Below are positions 1 to 6,697 of a stretch of DNA of 11,538 nt, piece after piece. The notes beneath the pieces are model-generated. The model was given only the letters and a program-made list of their open reading frames with translations. It had not been told where the DNA came from and did no database searches. Within the stretch, counting starts at the first letter, position 1; the number at the start of each line of letters is the position of its first letter. A program made the translations under genes and the position numbers. Source of the DNA: an uncultured Lachnospiraceae bacterium (GTDB lineage: Bacteria > Bacillota > Clostridia > Lachnospirales > Lachnospiraceae); contig CALZPS010000026.1 of NCBI GenBank assembly GCA_945827765.1, positions 1 to 11,538 of the forward strand, given 5' to 3'.

Positions 1-45
1 GATCTAGTACGGTCTCGTGGGCTCGGAGATGTGTATAAGAGACAG
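1..45 (+). other. Untrimmed Illumina Nextera i7 adapter (artefact, not genomic)
   Basis: Bases 12-45 are exactly the Nextera read-2 transposase adapter: GTCTCGTGGGCTCGG at 12-26, then the 19-base mosaic end AGATGTGTATAAGAGACAG at 27-45. Bases 1-3 (GAT) match the end of the P7 flow-cell oligo. Bases 4-11 (CTAGTACG) fit the 8-base i7 slot and are the index I know as Nextera N702. The order P7-index-adapter-insert is that of a library molecule. The contig therefore ends here because reads ran into adapter, and genomic sequence starts at about base 46. Confidence 0.97.
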
Positions 46-46
46 C

Positions 47-181
47 TCTCTGTACAGCGAGTCTCTGGCAAGCTTTACGACCGGTGAACTGTATGACCAC
101 CATGACGCAGAAGGATTCATCAATCTGTTTGGTCTGCCGCTGAAGGTCCGCGCAATGAAGATGCAGGAAATTGAGAAATAA
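47..181 (+). CDS. argG: Argininosuccinate synthase, C-terminal 44 residues (5' part missing)
   Basis: An open frame runs from the adapter junction to a TAA at 179-181. It encodes the last 44 residues of a protein, beginning [10 protein letters not shown] and containing [15 protein letters not shown]. This matches the C-terminal tail of bacterial argininosuccinate synthase, where a SLY-x-x-x-LA-(T/S)-F segment is followed by DxxGFI-x-L-x-GLP-x-KV. ArgG joins citrulline and aspartate with ATP to give argininosuccinate, the penultimate step of arginine synthesis, in the cytoplasm. Family members are about 400 residues, so roughly nine tenths of the gene is missing, including the ATP-binding N-terminal domain. 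The truncation is caused by the contig end and not by a mutation. A hairpin terminator follows 13 bases after the stop. The call rests on a short tail, but the match is specific. Confidence 0.85.
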   Translation, partial: SLYSESLASFTTGELYDHHDAEGFINLFGLPLKVRAMKMQEIEK

Positions 182-194
182 TATCTAAGATTGG

Positions 195-223
195 AGAATG
201 TGCGCCGCTGGGGCGCACATTCT
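195..223. terminator. Bidirectional hairpin terminator between argG and the dipeptidase gene
   Basis: A perfect 12-bp stem (195-206 pairing with 212-223) closes a 5-base loop. Its GC-rich core is GTGCGCC/GGCGCAC. On the + strand it is followed by ATTTCC and a T-rich stretch, so it can end argG transcripts. Read from the - strand it can end the dipeptidase transcript. The U-tract is weak in both directions. Confidence 0.75.
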
Positions 224-1208
224 ATTTCCATACTTCTTTTATCACCCGCAGGACATTTTCTGACTGTATCTTTTCTATCTGCCGCGGTGTGATACCTTCT
301 TTTTGAAATGCATCCCATACCTTCTCTATTTCTCCCCCACCTGAAAGATAATCCGGATTGTCCTTCATCTCAAATCCATCAAAATCCGTTCCGATTGCCA
401 CGACCTCTTCTCCCGCCACCTCAATCATATGTTTCGCATGTCTGGCAATGTCGCTCGGGCTGACCGTTGCGTGATTTTCTTCCTCCTCTTTCCGCAAAAA
501 AGCCGGGTAGAAATTCAGCCCTGCCACGCCGCCCTTTGCCGCCAGAGCCTTCAGCATTTCATCTGTCAGGTTTCGCGGATGCTCACACAGCGCCCGACAA
601 TTAGAATGCGATGCCACAATGGGCGCTTTGCTATATTTGATGCAATCCCAAAATCCGCCATCAGATAAATGTGACACATCGACCATCATTCCAAGCTCAT
701 TCATGCGATACAAGACTTCCATCCCGAATGGTTTCAGCCGTTCCTGCATAACTTGTGCATTTCGACTGTTTGGATATGCCAGACAGTTCTCATAATTCCA
801 TGTTAAAGTAATCAGACGGACACCATTTTGGTACAATTCTTCAACCCGCTCTATCTCTTCATTCAGCACTCCCCCCTCTTCCACCGTCGCAACCGCGGAT
901 ACCTTGCCATGCTGCCAATTGTCGAACAGCTCTTCGTAAGAAAGAATCTGCCGCAGATCTTTATTTTCTTCCTCCTGCAGGCGATTTAACATCTGCAGTA
1001 CCCTCAGGTATCCGGCATCCCACCGGTTATCAGCCCACTCCTCTTCCCACTGTCTGACATCCACAAAACAGGCAAAAAACTGCGCCATCGTCCCCGTTTT
1101 CTTCATACCGTTTATGTCGATACATAATTGATTCTGCGATAAATTCCACTCCTTCGGTCCTCTAAGCAGCTCATACAATGTATCGCAATGCATATCAATC
1201 CATCCCAT
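222..1208 (-). CDS. Membrane-dipeptidase-like zinc dipeptidase (peptidase family M19)
   Basis: This 328-residue protein belongs to the M19 (renal dipeptidase-like) family of binuclear zinc dipeptidases, which hydrolyse dipeptides, including ones with a D-residue in the second position. The expected metal ligands are in order: HxD at H7/D9 (in MHCDTLY), the bridging Glu in VEEGG (E110/E111), the two histidines in VDVSHLS (H180) and ASHSNCR (H201), and Asp in GTDFDG (D275). I see no signal peptide or membrane helix, so it is probably cytoplasmic. The length is slightly short of but typical for Firmicutes members. The ATG at 1206-1208 is preceded by AAGGA, 11 bases upstream. An out-of-frame ATG sits 7 bases further up. 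The gene diverges from the C26 hydrolase, and its stop codon lies inside the terminator stem shared with argG. The natural substrate cannot be read from sequence. Confidence 0.93.
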   Translation of the reverse strand: MGWIDMHCDTLYELLRGPKEWNLSQNQLCIDINGMKKTGTMAQFFACFVDVRQWEEEWADNRWDAGYLRVLQMLNRLQEEENKDLRQILSYEELFDNWQHGKVSAVATVEEGGVLNEEIERVEELYQNGVRLITLTWNYENCLAYPNSRNAQVMQERLKPFGMEVLYRMNELGMMVDVSHLSDGGFWDCIKYSKAPIVASHSNCRALCEHPRNLTDEMLKALAAKGGVAGLNFYPAFLRKEEEENHATVSPSDIARHAKHMIEVAGEEVVAIGTDFDGFEMKDNPDYLSGGGEIEKVWDAFQKEGITPRQIEKIQSENVLRVIKEVWK

Positions 1209-1366
1209 CTACCATTTTTCCTTTCCGTCTGTCCTTCTTCATATTTTTAAGTTCTATCACTATTCTATCATTCTTTTTCAAAATCTATGTATATTTCTTT
1301 TCTTTTTACCATACTCTAGAAAAACATTACTTTTTACACGCAAACCACCACCGAAAGGAGTACACA
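1209..1366. promoter_or_regulatory. Divergent promoter region between dipeptidase and C26 hydrolase genes
   Basis: This 158-bp AT-rich stretch has pyrimidine-rich tracts on the + strand and must carry promoters for both flanking genes. The best dipeptidase candidate on the - strand is TTGAAA (1276-1281), a 17-base spacer and GATAGA (1253-1258), giving a leader of about 40 nt. The -10 match is poor. I find no convincing pair for the C26 gene. No strong palindrome is visible. Confidence 0.4.
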
Positions 1367-2065
1367 ATGGAACCTAAAATCGGTATTGTTATCTGCGGCC
1401 TGTCGGGCGACCGCCAGTTTGTCACCAACACCTATATTCAGTCTGTGCGCTACTCCGGCGGCATTCCTTTAATCCTTCCGCTGATTCGCTCCGACCATAT
1501 GCTGTCCCAGTATATTTCCCTCTGCGACGGTTTTTTATTCTGCGGGGGAAATGACATCACTCCGCTGCTCTTTGGACAAGAGCCAAAAAATGGGAATGGG
1601 AAAACGAATATTACTTTAGACTTGTTTCAAATTCGATTAATGAGACAGATTATGAAAACAGAGAAACCGCTGTTTGCAATCTGTCGTGGTATGCAAGTAT
1701 ACAATGTTGCCTGTGGGGGAACAATTTATCAGGATATCTCTCTACAGCCGGGAAAGCATCTAGACCATATGCAGCAGTCATACTCCCGCAGTGAAGTAAG
1801 TCACAGGATTACCATCAGTCCGGACAGTCAGTTACAAAAATATATAGGATGCAATCTATTTGTCAACAGCTATCATCATCAGACAATTGACACTCCCGGC
1901 AAAAACCTTGTCGTTTGTGCACGTGCCTCGGACAACACCATTGAGGCTTTGGAAATGCCCTCACACCCCTTTGCCATCGGCGTCCAGTGGCATCCTGAGT
2001 GTATGTACCGCAAATCACCGGAAATGCGTGGATTATTCCGCGAATTCATATTGCATGCGATGTGA
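1367..2065 (+). CDS. Gamma-glutamyl-gamma-aminobutyrate hydrolase family protein (class I glutamine amidotransferase-like, C26)
   Basis: This 232-residue cytoplasmic protein has the PuuD/C26 fold, whose members cleave gamma-glutamyl amide bonds. The frame shows the family's GGNDITPLLFGQE segment (60-72), the nucleophile elbow AICRGMQ with C106, a VNSYHHQ segment (167-172), and GVQWHPE with catalytic H209 and E211, so the Cys-His-Glu triad is complete. The open frame extends upstream to 1178, but the start at 1367 is chosen because AAAGGAG ends 6 bases before it and the protein then begins directly with the beta-strand KIGIVICG. The upstream extension would be a Phe-rich translation of the promoter region. 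It diverges from an M19 dipeptidase, so the pair could act on gamma-glutamyl or D-amino-acid peptides, but this is inference. Whether the substrate is gamma-Glu-GABA or another gamma-glutamyl compound is unknown. Confidence 0.92.
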   Translation: MEPKIGIVICGLSGDRQFVTNTYIQSVRYSGGIPLILPLIRSDHMLSQYISLCDGFLFCGGNDITPLLFGQEPKNGNGKTNITLDLFQIRLMRQIMKTEKPLFAICRGMQVYNVACGGTIYQDISLQPGKHLDHMQQSYSRSEVSHRITISPDSQLQKYIGCNLFVNSYHHQTIDTPGKNLVVCARASDNTIEALEMPSHPFAIGVQWHPECMYRKSPEMRGLFREFILHAM

Positions 2066-2155
2066 TACAACAGGCAAACACCCCTTGGCTAAAGCCAATT
2101 GGCTTCCTGCTTTATCGTCCTCGCAGCCTATTAACTCCACAGAAATATATTTGGA
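2066..2155. repeat. Convergent intergenic gap with a short palindrome
   Basis: The 90 bases between two converging genes contain the 14-base palindrome AAGCCAATTGGCTT (2092-2105). It overlaps the inverted repeat TTGGC-TAAA-GCCAA (2085-2098), so two short alternative hairpins can form. Neither has a good T-tract, and I do not see a standard terminator for either gene. The palindrome may act as a weak bidirectional one. Confidence 0.4.
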
Positions 2156-2902
2156 CTATTCCAAATCAAGAACGCGGCTCCTATCATTTGTCACATCTCC
2201 GTTTCCGCTCACCGGAATCGCCTCGCCCAGATACGTCGGTTCCGGTTTCACCAATGTGTAAGTAAAATCCTTGCATCTCGCCAATAATTCACGCAATTTT
2301 CTGTAAGTATCTCCATGGTAGACCGCTGTATCACAGGGTACTCCTTTGACTTCCATGCCAAATGCCAAGCCATCATACAATGCCCGGTACAGATGATATT
2401 GCTGCGTGACCACCACCATGCTGTCCACCTGAAAAATTTCTTTTGCCCGGTACATACTCTCATAAGTGGAAAACCCGGCGTGATCCATAAAGATATCTTC
2501 CGATGGAACTCCCTGCGCAACAGCATAATCCTTCATCGTGTTGACTTCGTCATACTCTGCTCTTCCGTGATCGCCGCTCATGATAATTTTTTTCACCACG
2601 CCCGCTTGATACAAGGCAATCCCCATATCCACACGCTCAGTCAGCATCTTGCTCATACTACCGTCTGCCTTGACCTGTGCTCCGAGCACCAGCGCCGCAT
2701 CGGCCTCCTTCATCTGATTGACAGGCTGCGCTGCCGTTCCTCCTGCTTGCTCCTCTGTCTGCGAAGTGAGTGTCTCCAAAGTCGTGATATATTTTGAAAC
2801 CGTATGGCGCATATAAAAATCAATCAATAACATCAACAACACGCCTGATACAGCCACCCACATCAAAATTTTCATGATTGCAATCATCTTTTTCCTCTTC
2901 AT
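2156..2902 (-). CDS. SanA/YdcF-family (DUF218) membrane-anchored protein
   Basis: This 248-residue protein has a basic N-terminus and one membrane helix at about residues 9-29, then a Q/T-rich linker, then a DUF218 domain from about 66 onward. Family hallmarks are ALVLGAQV (70-77), MSGDHG (108-113) followed by YDEVNTM, DHAGFSTYESMYRAKE, and VTQQYHLYRALY (165-176). The single N-terminal anchor suggests the domain faces outside the membrane. SanA relatives in enterobacteria are linked to envelope barrier function and vancomycin sensitivity, and ElyC/YdcF relatives to envelope glycan metabolism, but the reaction is not settled. The ATG at 2902 follows AGAGGA with 8 bases between. The gene lies 90 bp past the leuS terminator and I see no clear promoter of its own, so read-through from leuS is possible. 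The C-terminal ~30 residues after the domain are polar and poorly conserved. Confidence 0.88.
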   Translation of the reverse strand: MKRKKMIAIMKILMWVAVSGVLLMLLIDFYMRHTVSKYITTLETLTSQTEEQAGGTAAQPVNQMKEADAALVLGAQVKADGSMSKMLTERVDMGIALYQAGVVKKIIMSGDHGRAEYDEVNTMKDYAVAQGVPSEDIFMDHAGFSTYESMYRAKEIFQVDSMVVVTQQYHLYRALYDGLAFGMEVKGVPCDTAVYHGDTYRKLRELLARCKDFTYTLVKPEPTYLGEAIPVSGNGDVTNDRSRVLDLE

Positions 2903-2992
2903 CTGTATATTCCTCTTCCGTCATGGCAGTGCGCACAAGCTCCATTCCACTTCGTTCCATGTCGCTTGTCGGGCATACGCCTTATGTATAAA

Positions 2993-3042
2993 ACAAGAGG
3001 CTGTCCTCCTTTTATGCAAGCATATGGAGGCCTGCCTCTTGT
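2993..3042 (-). terminator. Intrinsic terminator of leuS
   Basis: The outer 9-bp stem ACAAGAGGC/GCCTCTTGT (2993-3001 with 3034-3042) is separated by a 3x3 internal loop from an inner CCTCC/GGAGG stem (3005-3009 with 3026-3030). The top loop contains the near-palindrome ATGC-AA-GCAT. On the - strand the hairpin is followed by TTTAT, so it ends the leuS transcript 14 bases after the stop codon. Confidence 0.8.
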
Positions 3043-3056
3043 ATTATTCGCACTGC

Positions 3057-5489
3057 CTATTTTTGCACAATATTGATAATCTTCTTTGGCACGTATATTT
3101 CTTTCACAATCGTGCCTGTCAGTTTATCTGCCACAGCCGCTTTTCCGGCTGCAATCGCATCTTCCTTGCTGATGTCTGCCGCGATGGAGATGACTGCTCT
3201 GGTCTTGCCATTGATCTGTACCGGAACCTCAATCTCATCATCCTTCATCATCGCCTCATCCCAAGTCGGCCATCCCGCCTTGAATACTGTCTCCGTGTGA
3301 CCAAGCTGCTCCCACATTTCCTCCGCGAAGTGCGGTGCAAACGGGGAAATCAGAACAGCAATCGTTTCCAGCGTTTCAAGATCAATACCGCCATGTTTCT
3401 TTGCCAGCTCCACAAACTTATTGTTGTACTCCATAAATCCGGAAATAACTGTATTCAGGCTGAAACTTTCCAGACGAGTCGTGATATCGCATACCATTCT
3501 ATGACGCAGCTTAATCATGTCCTTCGTCGCCTCGACTTTGGCTTCCTTGCTATCCATCAGCAGGTTCCACAGACGTTTCAGGAAACGGTTCACACCATCG
3601 ATTCCTCTGTCATCCCATTCCGCATCCAACTCCGGTGGACCTACGAAAAGTTCATACATTCTCAAGGAATCGCATCCATAATCACGAACCAAATCATCCG
3701 GGGATACGACATTTCCTTTTGATTTGCTCATCTTGATTCCGTTCTTTCCGGTAATCATCCCCTGATTGAACAGTTTCTGGAACGGCTCGTCAAAGTCTAC
3801 CACACCGATATCATACAAAAACTTCGTGTAGAACCGGGAATATAACAGATGCAGTACCGCATGTTCCACACCGCCGATATACATATCTACCGGCAGCATC
3901 TCGTCTGCTTTCTCTCTGGATACCAGTTCTTCACTATTATGATTGTCCACATAACGCAGGAAATACCAGGAAGAACCTGCCCACTGCGGCATCGTGTTCG
4001 TCTCACGTTTGGACGCCGCACCACATACCGGACAAGTACAGTTCACCCACTCATCAATCGCCGCCAGCGGAGACTCGCCCGTTCCGGTCGGCTCATAGGA
4101 CTCCACTTCCGGCAGACGCAGCGGAAGTTCTTCCTCCGGCACCGGTACATTGCCGCAGTTCGGACAATGGATAATCGGAATCGGCTCACCCCAGTAACGC
4201 TGACGGGAAAATACCCAGTCACGCAGTTTATAGTTTACGGTCGCACGCCCGATGCCGCGCTCTTCAATGATGTGCGGTGCCTCTTTTTTGAGCACTGCGG
4301 ACTCCATGCCATTCCACTCACCGGAATTAATCATCGTGCCGCTTGCCTCGGTATAGGCTTCTGTCATATGTTCAATTTCCTGACCATCCTTGGCAATGAC
4401 CTGAATAATCGGAATATTGAATTTCGTCGCAAACTCAAAATCTCTGTCATCATGCGCCGGTACACACATAATCGCACCGGTACCATAATCTGCCAGCACA
4501 TAATCCGACAGCCAAATCGGTGTCTTCTGTCCGTTCAGCGGATTAATCGCATAACTTCCGGTAAACACACCGGTCTTTTCCTTGTCCTGCATACGGTCTA
4601 CATTAGATTTCATGGACGCATCATAAATGTACTTCTCTACAGCCTCTTTTGTCTCTTCAGTAGCCAAAGACAGTGCCAGTTCGTGCTCCGGTGCCAGTAC
4701 CATGAAAGTCGCTCCATACAGAGTATCCGGTCTGGTCGTGTATACCGTAATCTTCTCCTCACGTCCGTCCACCGGGAAATCCACCTCTGCCCCATAGGAT
4801 TTACCAATCCAGTCGGTCTGCATCTTCTTGACCTTCTCCGGCCAGTCCAGTTTGTCCAGATCGTTTAACAATCTATCCGCATATGCCGTAATCTTAAGCA
4901 TCCACTGACGGAGATTTTTCTTTGTCACTTCTGCCCCGCAGCGTTCACATTTTCCGTTCACGACCTCTTCATTTGCCAGACCTGTCTTGCAGGATGGGCA
5001 CCAGTTGATCGGGAACTCCTTCTCATAGGCAAGCCCCTCTTTAAACATTTTCACAAAAATCCACTGTGTCCATTTGTAAAACTCCGGATCTGTGGTATTT
5101 ACTTCCATATCCCAATCATACAATGCGGCAATTTCATTAATCTGACGCTTGATGTTGGCCACATTCTCCGCCGTAGACTTTGCCGGGTGCACACCCATCT
5201 TGATGGCATAGTTCTCCGCCGGAAGTCCGAATGCATCCCATCCCATCGGGTGCACAATATAATATCCCTGCTGCAGTTTATAGCGGCTCCACACATCGGA
5301 GATAACATATCCTCTCCAGTGTCCTACATGAAGACCGTTTCCTGACGGATACGGGAACATATCCAGACAATAATATTTCTGCTTTTTGCTCCCATCCTCA
5401 TTCGTCTGCGGGTTCACCGGAGTCTTCGCCCAGTTTTCACGCCACTTCTGCTCAACAGCTTTGTGGTTGTAAACAATCTTTGCTGCCAT
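3057..5489 (-). CDS. leuS: Leucyl-tRNA synthetase
   Basis: LeuS charges tRNA-Leu with leucine using ATP in the cytoplasm and is essential. The 810-residue product has the class I signatures: HVGH (54-57, the HIGH motif) after MFPYPSGNGL, and KMSKS (586-590). Between them lies the inserted CP1 editing domain with the threonine-rich TTRPDTLYGATF motif, and cysteine clusters CPSC...CERC and CPNC...CPVC that look like zinc knuckles. The C-terminal anticodon-binding region ends in the family's NGKTR and VPKKIINIV segments. The open frame continues 27 codons further to an ATG at 5570, but I place the start at 5489. AGGAAAG precedes it at good spacing, the protein there begins MAAKIVYN, and the upstream ATG would sit only about 5 nt after the predicted transcription start. 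The upstream codons instead encode a hairpin in the leader. Confidence 0.98.
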   Translation of the reverse strand: MAAKIVYNHKAVEQKWRENWAKTPVNPQTNEDGSKKQKYYCLDMFPYPSGNGLHVGHWRGYVISDVWSRYKLQQGYYIVHPMGWDAFGLPAENYAIKMGVHPAKSTAENVANIKRQINEIAALYDWDMEVNTTDPEFYKWTQWIFVKMFKEGLAYEKEFPINWCPSCKTGLANEEVVNGKCERCGAEVTKKNLRQWMLKITAYADRLLNDLDKLDWPEKVKKMQTDWIGKSYGAEVDFPVDGREEKITVYTTRPDTLYGATFMVLAPEHELALSLATEETKEAVEKYIYDASMKSNVDRMQDKEKTGVFTGSYAINPLNGQKTPIWLSDYVLADYGTGAIMCVPAHDDRDFEFATKFNIPIIQVIAKDGQEIEHMTEAYTEASGTMINSGEWNGMESAVLKKEAPHIIEERGIGRATVNYKLRDWVFSRQRYWGEPIPIIHCPNCGNVPVPEEELPLRLPEVESYEPTGTGESPLAAIDEWVNCTCPVCGAASKRETNTMPQWAGSSWYFLRYVDNHNSEELVSREKADEMLPVDMYIGGVEHAVLHLLYSRFYTKFLYDIGVVDFDEPFQKLFNQGMITGKNGIKMSKSKGNVVSPDDLVRDYGCDSLRMYELFVGPPELDAEWDDRGIDGVNRFLKRLWNLLMDSKEAKVEATKDMIKLRHRMVCDITTRLESFSLNTVISGFMEYNNKFVELAKKHGGIDLETLETIAVLISPFAPHFAEEMWEQLGHTETVFKAGWPTWDEAMMKDDEIEVPVQINGKTRAVISIAADISKEDAIAAGKAAVADKLTGTIVKEIYVPKKIINIVQK

Positions 5490-5510
5490 TTTTCTTTCCT
5501 GCCTTTCTTC

Positions 5511-5550
5511 AAAAAAGCCTTTTCTGCTCTCATTTGAGTCGAAAAGGCTT
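5511..5550 (-). promoter_or_regulatory. Terminator-like hairpin in the leuS leader (possible attenuator)
   Basis: On the - strand a perfect 10-bp stem AAGCCTTTTC/GAAAAGGCTT (5541-5550 with 5515-5524) closes a 16-base loop, which can itself form a small CTC/GAG stem. The stem runs directly into six T (5516-5511). This has the form of an intrinsic terminator, yet it lies 21 bases before the leuS start codon. No T-box (AGGGTGGNACCGCG) and no run of Leu codons precedes it, so the antitermination signal, if there is one, is not recognisable. Confidence 0.7.
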
Positions 5551-5581
5551 GATTTTATCGTCTTTTCCATATACGTTGATA

Positions 5582-5610
5582 ATTATAAGAAAAATCAATT
5601 CATAAGTCAA
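5582..5610 (-). promoter_or_regulatory. leuS promoter (sigma-A type)
   Basis: Near-consensus elements lie on the - strand: -35 TTGACT (5605-5610), a 17-base spacer and -10 TATAAT (5582-5587). Transcription should start near 5575, leaving a leader of about 86 nt. There is no clear terminator between the ZIP transporter stop and this promoter, so leuS may also receive read-through. Confidence 0.88.
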
Positions 5611-5646
5611 GCAAATCCGGGGTTTTTGGGACAGTTTTTGATCTCC

Positions 5647-6432
5647 TTATCCCAATGCCACATCCAGTATCATCATCACCAGAAAGCCTACCGTCACCCC
5701 AATCGTTCCGATGCTTGAGTATTCTCCCTCCTGTGACTCCGGTATCAGTTCCTCCACTACCACATAAATCATGGCTCCGGCAGCAAATGCCAGCAGATAT
5801 GCAAGAACCAGTGATACCAGTCGGGTCAATAAAAGAGTAAATAACGCGGCAACCGGCTCAATGACTCCCGAGGCAGTTCCATACAAAAACGCCCGTCCGC
5901 GGCTTGTTCCCCGACTCGTAAGTGGCATGGAGATGATTGCCCCCTCAGGGAAATTCTGCACTGCAATCCCGATTGCCAGCGCAAAGCATCCTGACATCGT
6001 AATCCATTCATTTCCGGCAAGTAATCCTGCAAATGACACACCCACTACCATTCCTTCCGGAATATTGTGGAGCGTGACCGCCATAAGCAGCATCCGGTTT
6101 GTCTTCAGTTCCGTCTTAAGCTCTGCTTTGCGACCTTCTTTCCTCTTTGTCAGATGCATCGTCAGAGCATCCAGTGCCATCAGAAAAATGACTCCCAAAA
6201 AGAATCCGACTGCCGGAGGCAGCCATGCAATCTGCCCCTGTTCCTGCGCCATATCAATTGCCGGCAGTAAAAGTGACCATACGGATGCGGCGATCATCAC
6301 TCCTGCTGCAAATCCGAGCAATGCTTTCTGTACCCGCAGATTCATTTCTTTTTTGAGAAAGAATACCATTGCGGCACCCAACGTTGTTCCGATAAATGGA
6401 ATCATAATTCCGGCAAAAACATTTCTGTCCAT
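5647..6432 (-). CDS. ZIP-family divalent metal transporter, GufA/ZIP11-like
   Basis: This is a 261-residue inner-membrane permease with about eight hydrophobic segments, predicted to import divalent metals such as zinc or manganese. The two metal-binding helices carry HNIPEG (H122, E126) and IAVQNFPEGA (N160, E163), and EELIPE (E227/E228) follows. In the second motif Gln replaces the His of ZupT-type proteins, which is the pattern of the GufA/ZIP11 branch. The loop at about 91-110 is charged and not His-rich. The start is ambiguous. The ATG at 6432 has AGGG 9 bases upstream and puts the IPF-GTTLG segment near the N-terminus as in relatives. An in-frame ATG at 6465 has GAGG 11 bases upstream and adds 11 polar residues. 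It diverges from the P-loop gene and lies upstream of leuS on the same strand. Metal specificity cannot be read from the sequence. Confidence 0.93.
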   Translation of the reverse strand: MDRNVFAGIMIPFIGTTLGAAMVFFLKKEMNLRVQKALLGFAAGVMIAASVWSLLLPAIDMAQEQGQIAWLPPAVGFFLGVIFLMALDALTMHLTKRKEGRKAELKTELKTNRMLLMAVTLHNIPEGMVVGVSFAGLLAGNEWITMSGCFALAIGIAVQNFPEGAIISMPLTSRGTSRGRAFLYGTASGVIEPVAALFTLLLTRLVSLVLAYLLAFAAGAMIYVVVEELIPESQEGEYSSIGTIGVTVGFLVMMILDVALG

Positions 6433-6502
6433 ATCATACGACCCTGTTCTACATTTTTCCGTCATCTTATGATATGCCTCTTTTCGATTCAGGGTTCCTT
6501 TT

Positions 6503-6549
6503 CTTTACTACTTTACAACTCTTTACGGTTTCTTCACTACTTTTTTACG
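6503..6549. repeat. Five CTTTAC-like direct repeats in the ZIP/P-loop divergent region
   Basis: CTTTAC occurs at 6503, 6511 and 6521, followed by CTTCAC at 6532 and TTTTAC at 6543. The steps are 8, 10, 11 and 11 bp, close to one DNA turn, so the repeats face roughly the same side of the helix. The array ends 18 bp upstream of the -35 of the P-loop gene promoter, a usual place for an activator. Arrays of TTxACA-like half-sites with an 11-bp period are typical of PhoP/OmpR-type regulators. This resemblance is an inference from pattern alone. Confidence 0.5.
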
Positions 6550-6566
6550 TTTTATCCTTTTTTTAG

Positions 6567-6595
6567 TTGTTCCGGACGATTCTTTCGTGTATAAT
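6567..6595 (+). promoter_or_regulatory. Promoter of the small P-loop gene
   Basis: A perfect -10 TATAAT (6590-6595) lies 17 bases downstream of a weak -35 TTGTTC (6567-6572). The weak -35, together with the direct repeats just upstream, suggests an activator-dependent promoter. Transcription would start near 6602, giving a leader of about 129 nt. Confidence 0.7.
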
Positions 6596-6606
6596 AGAAT
6601 TATAAA

Positions 6607-6697
6607 TTTTGAGCTGCGAGATTGTTACTGGAAACAGTAGCATATACTTATTGAACTACTAATGTTCGATGAGGTAAGATTACTTAGGAACTCAAAA
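6607..6697 (+). promoter_or_regulatory. Structured 5' leader of the P-loop gene (possible cis-regulatory RNA)
   Basis: Three helices can form together. P1, TTTTGAG/CTCAAAA (6607-6613 with 6691-6697, 7 bp), closes the region. P2, an 8-bp stem with one GU pair capped by a GAAA tetraloop (6623-6630 with 6635-6642), follows. P3 is a 7-bp stem with one GU pair and a 7-base loop (6650-6656 with 6664-6670). The layout is that of a three-way junction between the promoter and the ribosome binding site at 6715-6723. It matches no riboswitch consensus I know. No terminator or Shine-Dalgarno sequestering arm is obvious, so regulation is unproven. Confidence 0.4.

Noticed and set aside
4..318. 104-residue - strand open frame ending in [12 protein letters not shown]
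   Set aside because: Its C-terminus is a translation of the Nextera adapter and index, and its N-terminus is an out-of-frame reading of the dipeptidase gene. It is a sequencing artefact.
1178..1366. 63-codon N-terminal extension of the C26 hydrolase
   Set aside because: It translates the promoter region, is Phe/Tyr/Ser-rich, overlaps the start of the divergent dipeptidase and lacks a binding site. The ATG at 1367 has AAAGGAG at ideal spacing.
2874..3722. 282-residue + strand open frame over the sanA-leuS junction
   Set aside because: It is antisense to two well-supported genes and crosses the leuS terminator. The composition is Cys/His/Leu-rich as expected for antisense readings.
3849..4868. 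339-residue + strand open frame inside leuS
   Set aside because: It lies wholly antisense to a conserved leuS coding region, has no ribosome binding site and resembles no protein family. It is a by-product of leuS codon usage.
5490..5646. T-box riboswitch upstream of leuS
   Set aside because: I looked for the AGGGTGGNACCGCG element and a specifier stem between the ZIP stop and leuS and found neither. The mapped promoter leaves only about 86 nt.
5771..6472. 233-residue + strand open frame opposite the ZIP transporter
   Set aside because: It mirrors the hydrophobic codons of the transporter on the other strand, with no start signal and no recognisable domain.
6503..6549. CRISPR array
   Set aside because: The repeat unit is only 6 bases with 2-5 base gaps. 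This is a regulator-site or AT-rich repeat pattern, not a CRISPR.
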